64,000 bases of DNA from Lotus japonicus (lineage: Eukaryota > Streptophyta > Magnoliopsida > Fabales > Fabaceae), in NCBI RefSeq assembly GCF_012489685.1, contig NC_080044.1, forward strand, positions 16,410,369 to 16,474,368, given 5' to 3'. How positions within the stretch are numbered: the stretch's first letter is position 1; the number at the start of each line of letters is the position of its first letter. Below, one piece after another: positions 1 through 13,026 of the stretch. The notes beneath the pieces are model-generated. The model searched no databases. It saw nothing but the letters and a program-made list of their open reading frames with translations, and was not told the origin of the DNA. Position numbers and translations under genes: made by a program.

Positions 1-1000
1 GCCATCAATGGTCCATTTATGGTCCACTGAATATGAGGCAGCTCCAATACAGTTTTATTTGCCAAGGTCAACAAAGTCTACAGGATTTCTGGTAAATATT
101 TCGTCACGAGCGAAGGCTCTTCTGGGGATTTAGATGGATATTTCAAGAATCCATCCAAATTCACTATCCTTATTTCTTTATTCAGTTACATGCACTTCCA
201 AACTAGCCCATCTCATTAATAGCCATTTCATATTATATATGTTGAAAAAATTAATAGTTGAATATAATATCAAATAATGGTAAAATTTACCATCAAACGC
301 GTAGATCGTCTAATGTGAGGTTGTTCAAACTTAAGCAGATATCTCATTTTACTAAAGGTCTCTCAGTAAAAGACATTTGTAGTTTAAAAAAAATGATAAA
401 ATTTTCTTTTCAATAGACTGAAGGTGACGTTACTGAAAGCTTACCAACCTGATTCAGTCTAGGTACCTCACTCTTGTTTCCTTTACCACATATTCGTGCG
501 TTTCTTTTCTTCGTATATTGTGGAAATCATGAAACAAAGGATACCAAACAGAAAACAATACCCACATATGCGTGTATATTGTATAAACATACTAGTTGAA
601 ATTTTTGTTGCCACCAGTGGCCCCACTATATACCTTTCTTTAATGGATGTTTCCATTCGTTCGGTAAACTGTTGCATATCTCTTCAAGCAAATGTATTTC
701 TCGGGATCCACACTTGTGCTCTCAGCAATACGGGGTCTAGTTTGCTTACTGCTTGACCAACACCTTATTGGTATTTTTTCCCCCTTTTCTAAGGCTCTAT
801 TTATCTATCTATTTCTTCATACTTTGTTTTTCCTTTTACCTAAACAAAACCCCTTTTGACAGAAAAAAAAAACCTTTACCAATTACCACCTTTACCCTTT
901 GCCCAAAACACAGAATGCACATTGTAATTGGTACTATAAATCATTCTCATTCATTACTACAAACTTCTAGCCACAGTGAGTGAGGAAGCACTTCGATTCA
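1..1000. other. Upstream spacer and promoter region, no supported gene
   Basis: AT-rich sequence before the SUVR5-like gene. Frame 2 is open from base 2 to a TAG at 131-133 (43 codons) and could be the tail of an upstream exon, but I recognise no family and an opening this short can occur by chance. The remaining short openings look random. Nothing else is supported. Confidence 0.4.
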
Positions 1001-1008
1001 AAACCACA

Positions 1009-1117
1009 TATATAAGAGAGAAAACATATTTTCACATACGATCCTCCATCAAAGACCCTGATTCATCTCTCTATCTCTCTCTCTCTCATCAAAAACCTCA
1101 CAACACAATGTTTTAAG
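1009..1117 (+). promoter_or_regulatory. Probable core promoter and 5' UTR exon of the SUVR5-like gene
   Basis: A TATA-box-like TATATAAG lies at 1009-1016. It is followed by a CT-rich tract at about 1066-1090, typical of plant 5' leaders. A possible splice donor (AAG|GTACAT) follows at about 1117, and the matching acceptor would be the TTTTCAG ending at 2286. The coding ATG at 2402 would then be in the second exon. Inferred from sequence pattern only; a full-length cDNA would settle the transcript start and the leader intron. Confidence 0.45.
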
Positions 1118-2401
1118 GTACATTATTTACCAGTTTTTTCTCTGAAATTAGGTTTAGCCAATGTCAATTCTAGTCCTTGTCTCATGTTTTACATATCACT
1201 GATTTGGTCAGGATTTATCATTTTGCTGCTGATTAAGCACGATAATTTTGGGATTGAATTCGATTTTTTATTATTTTGGGTCCTCTGTCACTTAGGGTTT
1301 GTTGGTTACATAGATGCTTCGGTTTAGATTTCAATCTGGCTGTGTTTTTGCTGTTTTGGAGTTGTAAAAGTTTAAAGATCGAAGCTTTTTCATGCTTTTG
1401 AAGAATTTGTTGCTTTGCATGCGGATATACATCTACTGTAGGCAACCCTAATTGCATCTTGGTAATAATATTCCATAATGAAGTTAAGATGTGAATCAGT
1501 CTTTTAAGAATTAAAAAATTCAAATGATTCCTCAATGATTATTGCCATTTACCACTAAATCGTTTACATCAGTGCATTAGATATTTGACATAAAAAGATG
1601 TACTGGTTAACATCTATGAAGCAAGGAAAGAACATCACAATGAACCAAAATTTATCGTGCCCTATTAAAAATTGGTGTTCTGACATCATTTTTCTTCAAG
1701 TGCATGCTTCATAGGGTAACAACATCAGTGAATATTTGCAATTACATTTTGGGTTAAAGTTAAACAGCTTCCTTTAACATTCTTTATGGCATGTCGGAAT
1801 ATATATCTTATCATGGTTAACAATACATCCTTTTGCTTTAGTCTTTTAATTGAGAATAGTTTCAATTTCTTTAGATTCATAAGCATTAATCTCATGTGCT
1901 GTCAAATATGTCTGGATGTTAGTTTCTGTTATTGAAGGAATATGTTCTATGAATGTTATATGTTTCCGTCCAATTTGAAGTAACTCGATATTTTATACTA
2001 AGGACCACAATTTTTTTTATAAAACTGAAGGTGAGTTTTGATACTACTAATATTTTAGATATCAATGAAATCCTAAAATGGAATTTCAAATGTCATACTA
2101 GTAGCTGCTACTTTCTTTTTGCTTGCAGTTATAGACTAAGCTAGATGAGTTTAGTTTCATTTTCTTCTGGTAAAATGGAAATGTATGGTGTTTTACTGTT
2201 TTCTACAATTGATTATTTCTGGGTATTAACATTGATGTTTTTGTGCCATTTAGTTTCAATGCATTTTATTTCTGTTTTATTTTCAGCCTCTTTAATTAAT
2301 AACTATATGTAATAGTACATTATCTTACCATGGCCTTTAATGGAATAGGCATCAGTCAGAGCAAGCTTATGTTATCACAGTTCTGATTTTAAAACAGAAT
2401 C

Positions 2402-5400
2402 ATGGAAAAAGTACTTCCTTGTTCTGATACTCAGCGTGCTGTGGAATCCGATCGCTCTCAGCTGAATTTAGGAACAAGTTATCTGTACCAGGAAGAACCT
2501 ATTAATTGCGTTGAAAATCGCGAAGATGATATGTTTGAATACGGCGGTCAACTTAACGACTCATTACTGAAGAAGACAGAAGGACGGGGACCTACTGTTA
2601 GTGAAATCTTGGCCAATTCTTATTGCCAAAACGCCGGAGCTTTAGTTTTTGACTCTCAAGTGGAAAACCAAGAGAAACCTTGTAGTTTGCATGCCATTGC
2701 AGATAATGACATAAATGAGCCTCGCTTAACCTCTGAGAACTCTCTCTCTATGGTAGATTTGATTGAAAATGAATCGCCAAACACCGGTAGGGAAGGTGCA
2801 TTGTCATTTTCTGAACCCGCTTGGCTAGAGGGGGAAGAAGAGACGATGGCATTATGGGTAAAGGTATTCAAAGTTTAGTTGTTTCCTTTCTGATAGGAGC
2901 TTATTCTTATGGTCTTTTCCCAACAATAACTGTGATTTCACTTTTGCAATGTTGCTTGATCACAAGAAATGTCCATGAGTTTTATAGGAAATAATTTATT
3001 TATTGTATTCACCCCCTCTTAGAGGGATTTTGCTTTGGAGAAAAATGGGAAAATCAAAATGCAATGGGTAGAATTTTGTATTCCTTTAACTTTTCTGTCT
3101 TTTTCAGTGGAGAGGGACATGGCTGGCCGGCATAAAATGTGTGAGGGCTGACTGTCCATTATTAACATTGAAAGCAAAACCAACTCATGAACAGAAGAAT
3201 TATTTTGTCATCTTTTTCCCTCACACAAAGAAATACTCTTGGGCTGACATGCTGCTTGTTCGACCGATCGATGAGTTTCCGCAGCCGACCGCATACGAAA
3301 CTCATCAGGAAGCACTGGAAATCGTAAAAGACTTGACTGTTGTGCGACGGTTCACAATGCAAGATCTAGCCCTCAGCATATTGTACACTCTTGATCAGCT
3401 TCATTCCCATGTATGTGACTTTTTGATGATGGTGCTATTTCTTCTTTTCCATTCCTTATTATTGTAATCTTTACATTTTTTATTGTATTTTTCAATGGAG
3501 GTTTTTTCAATACATGCAGGCTTTAGTAGAAACTGCTTGTGATGTGATGGTCTGGAAGGAACTTGCTATGGAGGCTTCTCGTTGTAACGCTTATTCGGAT
3601 TTGGGGAGAATGCTTCTCAAGCTACAAAATGTAAGTTCCAATTCCTGATGTTAGTTTATGTTACCTGTAACTGACAATCATCAAGTTAAGGATTACCATA
3701 TTTGATTGTCCTATGAAGTTAAATGCTGACACCCATTGTGCATGATATGAGAAATGTGTGGTATTTACTTTATTTGGGCAACATTGTAGTTTTGAAATTT
3801 CATAACTCCTACTTCCAATTTTCAATTTTTATTAGATTAAGATTAATACAATTATCATGGTTCTAATCAACTTTTTTTATGACTTTCTCTTTTGGTGACT
3901 TAAGTAGCATAACATATTTTTCCATACAGAGCATAGCGCCGCGGTACATAAGTGCTGACTGGATCAATTCTTCGTTTGACTCTTGGGCGGAACGATGCCG
4001 GAATGTAAATAGTGCTGAATCAGTAGGGCTGCTGAAGGAGGTAACTGTTTTATTCATCTACATATGTCTTTTTTAAAGAATAATCAGCATAGACTTTAGC
4101 TCAATATGTTTTGGTTGATTTATTCCTTATCCTCCTTTTCAGGAATGGGTTAATTCTATTCTCTGGAATGATGTAAACAGTCTCTCGAGTGTGCCTGTGC
4201 AACCAACACTTGGTTCTGAGTGGAAAACCTGGAAGCAGGATGTAATGAATTGGTTTTCAACGCCTTATAGCGGGTACCAAGTAAGCCTTCAGATTGGTAG
4301 AGAAAGGCGCAAACTCCAAGTTCATCGTGCTGATACAGACACTTCACTGGCAGGAACCAAGGGTTCAGATCACTCTATTACTCTTGAGACTAGCCCAGGT
4401 TTCTCTAAGAACCAGAACACAGTGAGTGCATTGGCAATTGTACCTTTTGAACAGGAAAGTTTCAGAGAGGTACACGTCGAAACTGATTTACCTAGTAATT
4501 TGACCGATCAGAGGAATGAAATTGTAGTTGAGGGTACAGATTCTGAGATCTTGAATAGCAATGGAATGGAATTAACACCTATTGATGACATGGCTGGTGA
4601 GAAAATTATGGAACCTGGAACTAAGAATAAACAATGCATCGCTTATGTTGAAGCCAAGGGTAGGCTGTGTGTGAGATCGCCGAGTGATGGTGATAAATAC
4701 TGCTGTGTGCATTCTCGGTGTTTAAGCAGCCCGGGAATAACCAAAATGTGTGTAGGTATAACCATTGCTGGTACTAGATGTAAGCATCATTCCCTTCCTG
4801 ACTCTCCATTCTGTAAGAAACACCGGCCCAGTGCTGAAACCCGCCGCAACCTAAAGAGGAAACATGAAGGAAATTGCACTCCTTCAGAGGGGTTGATCTG
4901 CAAAGATATGGTACTATTAAATGATGAAATTCCATTGCAGGTGATTCCGATGTCAGCCAATCGTGGTGATTGCTTCCTCCACAAGTTCCCCGGGAAGCTC
5001 GTCCTTTCTGGCAATTGTCATAATGCAATGGAGGAGGCACCTCGCTGTTTAGGCTCTCCTCCGTATGACAATGAGTACCCTTGTGTGCAATCACCTTTGT
5101 GGTATTTCTTGTACTGTGAAAAGCACCTTCCAAGCTGGCTCAAACGCGGGAGATATGGTAAGACTAGAGTAATATCGAAGGAAGTGTTCACAGAAATTTT
5201 GAGGGACTGCAGCTCATGGGAGCAGAAGGTGCATCTTCATACAGCATGTGGGATTTTTCACAGACTATTCAACGGCATTCTCAGTAACCCGGTGTCTAAG
5301 GAATTTCAATTCCAAAGGACTATGACTGAAGCTGCTAAAGATCCTAGTGTTGGAGAATTACTTAAAAGGTTGATAATGAGTGAAAAGGAAAGAATCAAAT

Positions 5401-8400
5401 TGGTTTGGGGATTGGATGATGATATAGATATATCCTCACTCATGGAAGGGCCCTCTCTTGTTCCTACCGCGATTAATGGCAGACTTGATAATGGAGAATT
5501 TCTTGATGACCGAACACAAGGTAATCATTGGATGGACAATCATAAAAAGGAAGCACCGCGGCTTTGCAGTAGTTTTGGGTGTGCAATATGCCGGGTTTCT
5601 TTTACTGAAAAGAAACTATTGGAAAACCATGTTCAGGAGCGACACCAAGGGGCCAAGCGTTCGGATCACTCTATTACTCTTGCGACTATTCCAGGTTTCT
5701 CTAAGAATCAGGACACAGTGGGTGCATTGGAAATTGTGACTCCCGAACTGGAAAATTTGAGAGAGGTACCTGTGGAGACTGATTTACCATGTAATTTGAT
5801 CGATAAGTGGATTGAAATTGTAGGCCAGGCTGGTGATTCTGAGATCTTGAATAGCAATGGAATGGAAACAACATCTATTGATGCTGGAACCAAGAATCAA
5901 CAATGTGTAGCATATGAAGTCAAGGGAAGGCAGTCTGTGAGATCGGCTTTGAGAAGCGCAAGAAAAGCCAAAAAACCTGTTCCAATTGAAACTCCAATGT
6001 GTGGAGGTACAACCAATGCTGGTAATAGTTGTAAGCATCATTCCCTTCCTGACTCTCTATTCTGTAAGAAACACCTGCCCGGTGCTGAAACCCGTAGTAA
6101 ACTAAAGGGGAAGCATGAAGCAAGTTGCACTGGTTCAGAGGGCTTGATCTGCAAAGATACTGGCCCATTGCATGTAGATCCGGTTTTAGCCATTGATGGT
6201 GGTCGCCATTATAAAACTGCACATATGGGGCACAATAAAATTAGCAGCAAATTGGCAAAAAGAGAAGCTGTATGTTCTGCTCACAGATTGATATCCGGCA
6301 GACTTAGCCGCCCGAAGTTTAAAAAATGTTCATCAGCCGCATCATATCGGACCAGAAGTAGGGCTAATGCTAATTTAAAGAGGCATATTCAGGAGACAAA
6401 GTCACTTAGGATGAAGGGAAAAAGCGTTCATTTGAATTCAGGGTCCTTGCAAAATGGTATAGTATTATGTGATGACATAAGCTTTGGGCAGGAATCAATT
6501 CCAGTGATTTGTGCTGAATATTTTGAAATTCTGAATTCTCAATTCCAACCGCCTTGGGAGAGCTTCACCTATGTTACAAAACCAAGGCTTTATGAATCAC
6601 TTAGTCTTCATCCTGAGGTAATAATCTTTGAATTTACTTATTTTTTTATTTGATCAAATCCTAATTAGATAGAAGTAAACTTCTTGAATATTAAATGTAT
6701 GTTATTTCATTTTTTTTTTCCTTTTTCCTACAATTGCTTCTAAGTACCTGTGTTTGTCCAACGACCTAAATCGAACTGATTTCAATTCCCAAGCACTCAC
6801 AAGTATCACACTTTTGTTCATTTAATAAACATTTCTTAGTGAAATACTGAAATCAAAACTAGAAAGTACTTGTTTGTCAAGTTAACTATTTAAAATTGGT
6901 TTCCAATAATCTCTAACTTGTTTTCTTATTAGCAGAGTACGCAAATGCAGCGCTCCTGCTCATTTTTTACATTCTGTCCTGAAACATGTCATCAAGCATA
7001 CCTTTTCGATAACGAATTCGATGATGCGAAAGACGTATTTGGGAAACCGATGCGTGGAAGGTGTCCATATGATGAAAATGGCCGTATAATACTGGAGGTA
7101 AAATATTTGCATTAACTATAAGCTCCCATCATGTCCAAAATCTGAGCTGTTCCAAATATGTTAAGCATTTTTAGGTGTCAATATTTCCATTACATGGTGA
7201 AATCTTGAATAAACTTTCTCTTTTTTAATTATGTTTTACTGGTTTTCTACATTTCTACATGTTATGCCTTCATTTATTTTCTCCATTGCAGAATATTTTA
7301 TGCTAGGGTTAGGAGTAAGCTGTTTTGTGTAATTGTTTTAACTCTACTGTCATTATCATCATGTAGGATCTTTTCCTTAATTTGTAGAAAACTGGAATTA
7401 ATTATGTAGGATATGCAGCGGATATTTCTCTTTTCTAATTTTGTATCACTAATTCATAAACATATTTCTATATATAACTGCAGGAAGGTTACCTTGTGTA
7501 TGAGTGTAACAATATGAGCAGATGCAATAAAACTTGTGCAAACAGAATTCTGCAGAACGGGATTCGGGTTAAACTGGAAGTCTTTAAAACAGAGAAAAAG
7601 GTGGTTAATATTCTTGTTTTGAATTAAAACGAGCGATACACCTTGTTTACTTGACTTGTGTTATTTGATTCACAGGGGTGGGGAGTAAGGGCTGGTGAGG
7701 CTATTTTGCGCGGTACATTTATCTGTGAGCTCCTAGGTGAGGTTTTAGATGGGCGCGAGGCGCACGACAGACGCAAAAGGTTCGCATTTCTTCATGATGT
7801 AGTTTGATTTAGTTTGTTGATTCTTAATTTTCTCTGACTTGGTCTTTGTCTATACCAGATATGGAAAAGAATACTGCAGTTATTTTTATGACATTGATGC
7901 TCGCTTTAATGATACGGGTAAAATGATTGAAGGACAAGGCAAGTATGTCATTGATGCTACTAGATATGGGAATGTCTCTAGGTTCATCAATAGCAGGTGA
8001 GCATAGATTTACTTCTTACAAGCAATGATGATTTTGATTATTCTGAGTATGAAGCATAAGACTTCATCCGTAGAAAATTTTCATTTCCTTCTGATTTATC
8101 TTTTCATTGTTGTTATTGCAGCTGCTCACCCAATCTTGTGAGTTACAATGTTTTTGTAGAGAGCTTGGACTGTAAGCGTTCCCATATTGGTCTTTATGCA
8201 AGTCGAGACGTAAGTACACTTCTCTATGTGATTGTATCCTTGAGAGTGACCCTAATATCTATGTTGCTTGGGAATATGCATATCCAAACACTTTTCTTGA
8301 TTTGGTGAGGTAGGATGTGAACCATGTGGAAGTTTGGTAGAGGGTATAAGATCTTTTCTTTATTAGGCTGTTGCCATAAAAACTGAATGGCAAAAGGAAA

Positions 8401-9192
8401 AGAAAAAAAAGTGCATGTTTGTATTTTATAATTGATTTTAAAGTCAAAATTAATTCCAGGGAGAACCTTTTGTGAATAGTGTTCCGGTACTGGGTTGAGA
8501 GAACCAGGTGGGCCAACCTAGTTGAAAGAGTTGGGTTGGACCCAAATGATGAGGGTGATGCAAAGGCCTACACGAGTGTGCAATATGAGACTGTCAATAA
8601 TGATGAGTAAATGCTAATCATTCCTTGTATTTGGGGACTTGATCCAAAATGTAATAAATGTACTGTTGCCGTGCTTCGACTTGGTAATTAGGTTTAGCTG
8701 CTTATATATTAAGGTGCTCGGCTATTGCAAAGACATGCTCATTCTTAATTCTCTAGGTTTGAGTTAGCATTTTCCTTAAGAATATTGTGTGAACAAGTAG
8801 TTTATGGGTTTCAGAATTGATTCTAAAGATAAATAAGTTGATCCAAACATGCTATAAAATAGATTGCATGCACATTGGCAAATATGTTTTTTGTATGAGT
8901 GGTTGATTGATGGGATGCATACTTGTATTTAGGGATTAGAAGATAAAATGAACATCATTTATTTTATAAGAAAAATTATTCCCCTGATGTTAAATTCCTG
9001 CATGATTCAAATATTTGACAACTGTTCTAGCTGGTTTGTTCATGTACAGCATGGATTACATTTCACTTTGTTTCTTGTGAACAGATTGCTTTGGGTGAAG
9101 AATTGACATTTGATTATCAGGGCAAGCTTGTTGTTGGAGAAGAAACTCCTTGTCTTTGTGGATCTTCGAATTGCCGAGGACGCCTTCACTAG
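2402..9192 (+). CDS. SUVR5-like SET-domain protein (probable divergent, possibly catalytically weak histone methyltransferase)
   Basis: Eleven coding exons join in frame: 2402-2863, 3108-3410, 3520-3630, 3930-4040, 4143-6617, 6936-7097, 7484-7600, 7676-7779, 7859-7996, 8122-8209 and 9085-9192, giving about 1392 residues. SUVR5 proteins are nuclear H3K9 methyltransferases that use C2H2 fingers to reach DNA. Visible: the conserved N-terminal region (WRGTW near 155, KYSWAD), one intact C2H2 finger from about 809 (CAIC...H...H), pre-SET about 1155-1235, SET about 1247-1375 and post-SET (CLCGSSNC). All introns are GT-AG and no frame is broken. Oddities: residues about 398-589 are repeated at about 834-1007; one finger has lost both cysteines; the SET motif reads FINSSCSPN where the family has NHSC; several pre-SET cysteines are replaced. 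The exon 6 acceptor could lie 3 bp upstream (6933). Family identity is secure; enzymatic activity is doubtful. Confidence 0.88.
4347..6175 (+). repeat. Internal direct duplication within the large SUVR5-like exon
   Basis: The segment at about 4347-4920 is repeated at about 5655-6175, 1.3 kb downstream in the same frame. Shared landmarks are SDHSIT, GFSKNQ, SEILNSNGME, CKHHSLPDS, FCKKH and SEGLICKD. The second copy sits directly after the intact C2H2 finger, where I would expect further zinc-finger sequence in SUVR5. It also lacks the CCVH segment present in copy one. The two copies have clearly diverged, so the duplication is not very recent. Confidence 0.85.
8413..8852. mobile_element. Possible MITE in intron 10 of the SUVR5-like gene
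   Basis: Short inverted ends GCATGTTTG (8413) and CAAACATGC (ending 8852) enclose two AATTGATT-type blocks, near 8430-8460 and 8815-8830. A related block occurs at about 20741-20826 in the BTB gene 3' region. No clear target duplication was found. It lies wholly inside the 875-bp intron 10, which is otherwise unremarkable. Confidence 0.4.
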
Positions 9193-9818
9193 AACCTAAA
9201 CATCTTAAACGTTTCTAAACAGTTTAAACTTATCTTCCCTTCCTTTCATTGACTAAATAACTTATTTATAGAACTCGCTCGGTTGTGAATTTTGTCTATT
9301 AAAACATGAGTACTATTAAATGCTGCTTTTCATTTACAGAAGTTTTCTTGTATTGGATGTGGTAAATTAAGTGCCTTGCAGGACAAATTAAACTTGAAAC
9401 TTGAAACATATTCTCAGGGTTCGAACCTGTGTCTTTACCCTTGCAGGATTCTGGTCTGTCTATTACTAGACCGGCACATTGTTAGTTGTGATGACTTACT
9501 ATACCATTTAAAGCGACTCTCTCACTTTAGAGGCACTTCTGAGGAGCTAAATGCTTGTTGGTTATGTGTACTAGTTATGAGTTGTGTTGGTAATTTCATT
9601 CAAAATTATTATTTGCTGGCTAGAAAAGAATCACAATAATCCCTGTTTTTAAACAAAATTACTGTTCGTTCTGGATTGAAACTAGAACTTCAGTTCTCCC
9701 TTTAGGACAACAAAGAAGACAGACCAAGGGCAGCATGTAGCTAAAAACCACCAAGACCAGCATCCCTGCATCAGATTAGTGTACTCAATTAATTCAACTA
9801 TATTTTAACAAGATTTAG

Positions 9819-9966
9819 AGCTCGTTTGAATTACCAGAATACCATTAGAAAGTATGAAAATGGGAAATAAAACACCAAATAACAATTGTTTCTTCAACAA
9901 AAAGTGTGTTTGCAAAGTGTATCTCCCATTTTCATAATCTCTAACAGTAAATTAAACAGACTTTTA
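9819..9966. mobile_element. MITE-like inverted repeat
   Basis: The left arm (GCTCGTTTGAATTA..., extending to a TATGAAAATGGGA block) is mirrored by the right arm, whose reverse complement begins AAAGTCTGTTTAATTTA and reaches the same TATGAAAATGGGA block. The roughly 150-bp size and long imperfect arms suit a Tourist-like MITE. The target duplication is not clear. Confidence 0.5.
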
Positions 9967-12123
9967 AATATATCTTGGCTTATGAAAAAAAACAGACTTT
10001 TAAATTCAACCTCTTAAAGCACTCACCATGTTTTACTAGACTCGAAACATGGTTTTCCCTGTTTTTCTTAGGATCCTTTTGAACTTTTGATGTTTCCATC
10101 TGCAAGAAAATGGATAGCACAACTAACATGCATGCTCCCTGTTTTCTCCCTCACAACTCTCTAACTTAGATAAAGTGACCAGAACCCTGCTATCAGAAAG
10201 TTTGGTTGATATCATGCAGTTTTGGATATTTATGAGGCAGGCTCATGGATAGAGTGGAAACCAATAATACCAATCTATGCCAATTTTGAAAAGTTAGATC
10301 TTGATGACACTTGATGTAAATCAGAAAGTCAGTGTATAATAAATAGGGGAATATTACATGTGTAAAGTAGCATGGCCAGTATGCAAAAAGAGTAGCCATT
10401 AGTAAAGAACACAAATTGAATAATCTTCTCGATGTTGCCATTTCATTGCTCCTTTGGAATGACAGTTCAGAGTTCAACGAGGATCTAGATTCGCAAGTAG
10501 TTTTGGAAAGTGTAAGTTAGAAACCGTATAGGACAAGACAAAAGCATCAAGTAGTAGTCAACTCTACTAGGATTACATATTGTGCACTCTCAAAAATGTT
10601 TGGTAGACCACTAAAATCATCTTCAATGCAGTATCTTATACCAATTCTTAAAATAAGATTTGTGCCTTATTTTCACTTGCCCATTGGAGCAAGCTGAGGT
10701 GGCTTGTTCTTAAAACTTAAGATCCGGTTGCTTTTGCAAGGTATCATGCTTAGCCATTGCTTAGAATAAAATATAATTTACTCTTTATCATTCACTAACA
10801 AATTTACGAGTATTGTGAGACCTAAACAAAAATAAATTAGGATATTGTTATTGGAGTAAAATTTACATCAATTACTCATAAGTACTTTATAACTTATTTG
10901 ACATTTTCGACCTACAAAAACAAGAAGAGTGATAAACTACCTACTAAAATATCTATCATTGAAGATGTTCTAAGTGGTGTGGACACTTGGGGTCTTTTTA
11001 TTGCAGTTTTTAAAAATAGTACAGTATTAAAAAACTGTTTTTAAAAACGGTTTGAAATAAATGTTTTTGAACATTAAAAAAAAATTTAATCTTGAAAATG
11101 AGCAGGTGATGACTCTTTAAACTGAAAAATTGAAAGCAGTTTTAGGATTAATAATTGGTTAGGTGCATGTTCTTAAATACAACAAATCCGGGAAAAGGGC
11201 TATTAGTTATATTAAAACACTTTCAGGTTAGAGTTGCACATGGGACGGTTTTTGTGAATTACATCAAATCTAAGGACCTGCAAGCCCACAAAATAATAGA
11301 CAACAATGTGTATGGGAAAAATTTATTGTACCGGAAAATTACTCAAATGGTAAGAATTAAAGGAAATGTAGGTTCACGTGCTAGATCAATCTCTTGAAAG
11401 AATAAAAACTCTTCTCCAAAAAAATTAGCTGATTAAAAAAACTAAAGAACGGTGATTAGGAGGGCCCAAGGCTAATAGTTCCAGGCCAGCAATAAAGCAA
11501 TAAAGCACATAGCATGTGGGAATAATTTTTCCTGCTGAAATTGCTTCATGAAGAAAACACGTTAATTTCTATCTTTCTTTACTCCCTTCATCTATACCCT
11601 CTGTATTGTTTTAGAAAGTAGATAGAATCATCATCACAAAGCTCTATGATTGCACTAAAGCCACCCTCACAGGCTTGAGAGAAATCAAAGAACATGAGTC
11701 AGAAGTTAAATAAATTATTGAATGTATATATAGTCTATCTATGATCGATGAGCCCAGGCCCTTTTTGCATAGGAGGAATTGCAAGAAAAACACACAGCGT
11801 TGACCACACAAAAAAAAAGAGCAGTTGTACCAAACGTAAACAATCAATAAATTAAAGTTTTGAACGTGAACGAAATCTACTAATCATAGTTCTGGTGAAA
11901 TGCATATATAACAGGCTCGTCGAGTACTTTGTAAAGAGGGGTTGCGATGCAAGAGGTGAATTGGCTGCTGGCAAAAAAAATATTGTGAAGCTCATTGAAG
12001 CAATACAAAGGAATCAAGTTAACGAATCTTCACATCTAGTGCGCTGTGCGTAGGTATAGTCTCAAGAGAACAAGATTTGAAGTGGAGAAACACATTCAAC
12101 CAAGTGATCACTAAGATACTTAT

Positions 12124-13026
12124 GTTGGGTCTTGGGGTAATCAAATAAAATACACTATTGAGATTGTGGAGTCTCAACCGATTGTTCTAGTATTTATGAG
12201 GTGTAATATTTGAATGAATCGCGCTATTAAAAAGTAGACAAATGCGAAGATGCTCTCATACGGTAGTAGCATGCCCTCTTGTGGCCATTTGCCATTTTTC
12301 AGTGCGTGGACCTTGTGTATACCGTCCAGAATATTATAGATACATATACGATATAGTAGTGGCCCATTGATAATGGCATGAACATACCGCCTAGTAATGT
12401 GCCTCATATAAGTATTGTTCCAAATGAGTCGATTATGTGTGGTAAGGGTCATTTCGGGTAAACTCGTTTCTAAAATGAGATGACTTGAGAAAGTCTCAGC
12501 CTAGGAAAAGATGTGAAGTTTGTAACCAAGAAGAACAACCGAGCCAATTGTCCACGTTACGCAGCGAAACAAAAATGCACTATATGATGATGTAAATGTG
12601 TACGACCCATAATGTAATTAGTTGTGATTTAAATAAATTACCATTTTGACACTAGTTCTTAAGATTTAAGTAAATAAAAAAAGACACTTAATTAGTCAAT
12701 TCTACATGTTAGATGACGACCTCTAGTTTTATATAGTGAAGTCTTCGGTATCTCGGGTCCTTACAATGGTTGATCATTTTCACTAAATTATTTGTCGTTG
12801 TTAAATGCCTCATTCAGGTCATGCTGACGACCATGCAGTGTGTGATGTACATGTGAAGAGCTCTCCCTAAAATCATACCATCCTTGTGTTGGGGTCTTGG
12901 GGATATAGAGTAATCAAATAAAATACACCATTGAGATTGTGGAGTCTCAACCGTTTTTTCTAGCATTTATGAAGTGTAATATCTGAATGAATCGTACTAT
13001 TGAAAAGTAGACAAATGTGAAGATGG
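12124..13026 (+). repeat. Diverged direct repeat pair
   Basis: About 130 bp at 12124-12253 recurs at about 12887-13026. Both copies contain GGTCTTGGGG, AATCAAATAAAATACAC, GAGATTGTGGAGTCTCAACC and AAAAGTAGACAAATG. The pair is about 760 bp apart in the same orientation. It could be a remnant of a short transposon or LTR pair, but the interval between has no recognisable coding sequence. Confidence 0.6.

Noticed and set aside
9419..9480. GGGTTCGAACC, like the T-arm of a tRNA
   Set aside because: No acceptor stem, D-arm or anticodon arm can be folded around it.
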